Shown one piece after another: positions 1 to 64,000 of a DNA stretch of 64,000 bases; within the stretch, counting starts at the first letter, position 1, and each line of letters opens with the position of its first letter. This stretch comes from Bolinopsis microptera. Its lineage: Eukaryota; Ctenophora; Tentaculata; Lobata; Bolinopsidae. The translations under genes were made by a program, and so were the position numbers. Where the stretch lies: contig NC_087077.1 in NCBI RefSeq assembly GCF_026151205.1, forward strand, positions 4,960,001-5,024,000, read 5' to 3'. The notes beneath the pieces are model-generated. The model saw nothing but the letters and a program-made list of their open reading frames with translations. It had not been told where the DNA came from and did not search any database.

Positions 1-378
1 TAAGACTGGTGTATATCAGGTACTTTATATCTGAAGATAAGACTGGTGTATATCAGGTACTTTATATCTGAAGATAAGACTGGTGCATATCAGGTACTTT
101 ATATCTGAAGATAAGACTGGTGTACATCAGGTACTTTATATCTGAAGATAAGACTGGTGTATATCAGGTACTTTATATCTGAAGATAAGACTGGTGTACA
201 TCAGGTACTTTATATCTGAAGATAAGACTGGTGTATATCAGGTACTTTATATCTGAAGATAAGACTGGTGTATATCAGGTACTTTATATCTGAAGATAAG
301 ACTGGTGTACATCAGGTACTTTATATCTGAGATAAGACTGGTGTATATCAGGTACTTTATATCTGAAGATAAGACTGG
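1..378. repeat. 37-bp minisatellite, about 10 copies
   Basis: A 37-bp unit beginning TAAGACTGGTG and containing ATATCAGGTAC is repeated head to tail about ten times. It varies only at T/C sites, apart from one 36-bp unit. It ends about 25 bp before the acceptor of exon 1 and starts at the window edge, so its full length is unknown. Confidence 0.95.
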
Positions 379-404
379 TGTTAAACAGGATTGTTTCCCC
401 GCAG

Positions 405-63977
<63,573 letters not shown>

Positions 63978-64000
63978 GTAAGTGAAAATCTATTCTAATT

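Noticed and set aside
1-378. Possible CRISPR-like direct repeats (also 1317-1792 and 30084-30490)
   Set aside because: The units are contiguous with no unique spacers and the sequence is eukaryotic.

Overview
This is eukaryotic, almost certainly animal, DNA. It is AT-rich, with GT-AG introns, non-LTR retrotransposons, eukaryote-type DNA transposons and TTAGGG-type repeats. A non-bilaterian or other invertebrate fits best, but the species cannot be fixed from the sequence. There are no bacterial-type operons, rRNA, tRNA or CRISPR arrays that I can support.

One gene on the + strand fills the whole window and runs off both ends. I traced 17 internal coding exons (405-63977). Each is bounded by AG and GT, and splice phases agree at every junction. 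The one irregularity is a single surplus base inside the large third exon. The product has a Ser/Pro-rich N-terminal part with SH3-ligand-like proline motifs, two ungapped 50-residue helical repeats, a coiled coil, a PH domain split over exons 6 and 7, and a long helical C-terminal part. I cannot assign it to a named family.

The introns hold everything else. They contain minisatellites (1-378, 1317-1792, 30084-30490, 36821-39915, 53901-55260), several of them built on or beside splice sites. A 2.6 kb inverted-repeat element carries an ISL2EU/Harbinger-like transposase end (16.7-19.4 kb). A 5.3 kb G-run-ended TIR element (19.5-24.9 kb) carries a decayed cysteine-containing gene and has been interrupted by a decayed LINE that ends in telomere-like repeats. 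Two nearly identical 3.8 kb TIR elements filled with polypyrimidine higher-order repeats (40.2-44.1 and 45.2-49.0 kb) each have their own target duplication. There are also small MITEs (TTAA-type, hAT-type and G-run-type). A LINE with an intact 1053-codon endonuclease/reverse transcriptase ORF lies on the - strand (58.2-61.3 kb), and an isolated LINE ORF1-like gene lies at 62.4-63.3 kb.

The most unusual signals are three. First, tandem duplication repeatedly copies splice junctions of the host gene. Second, several otherwise different TIR elements end in G-runs next to roughly 6-7 bp target duplications; the twin polypyrimidine transposons are the clearest case. Third, the host protein contains an undescribed-looking helical repeat.
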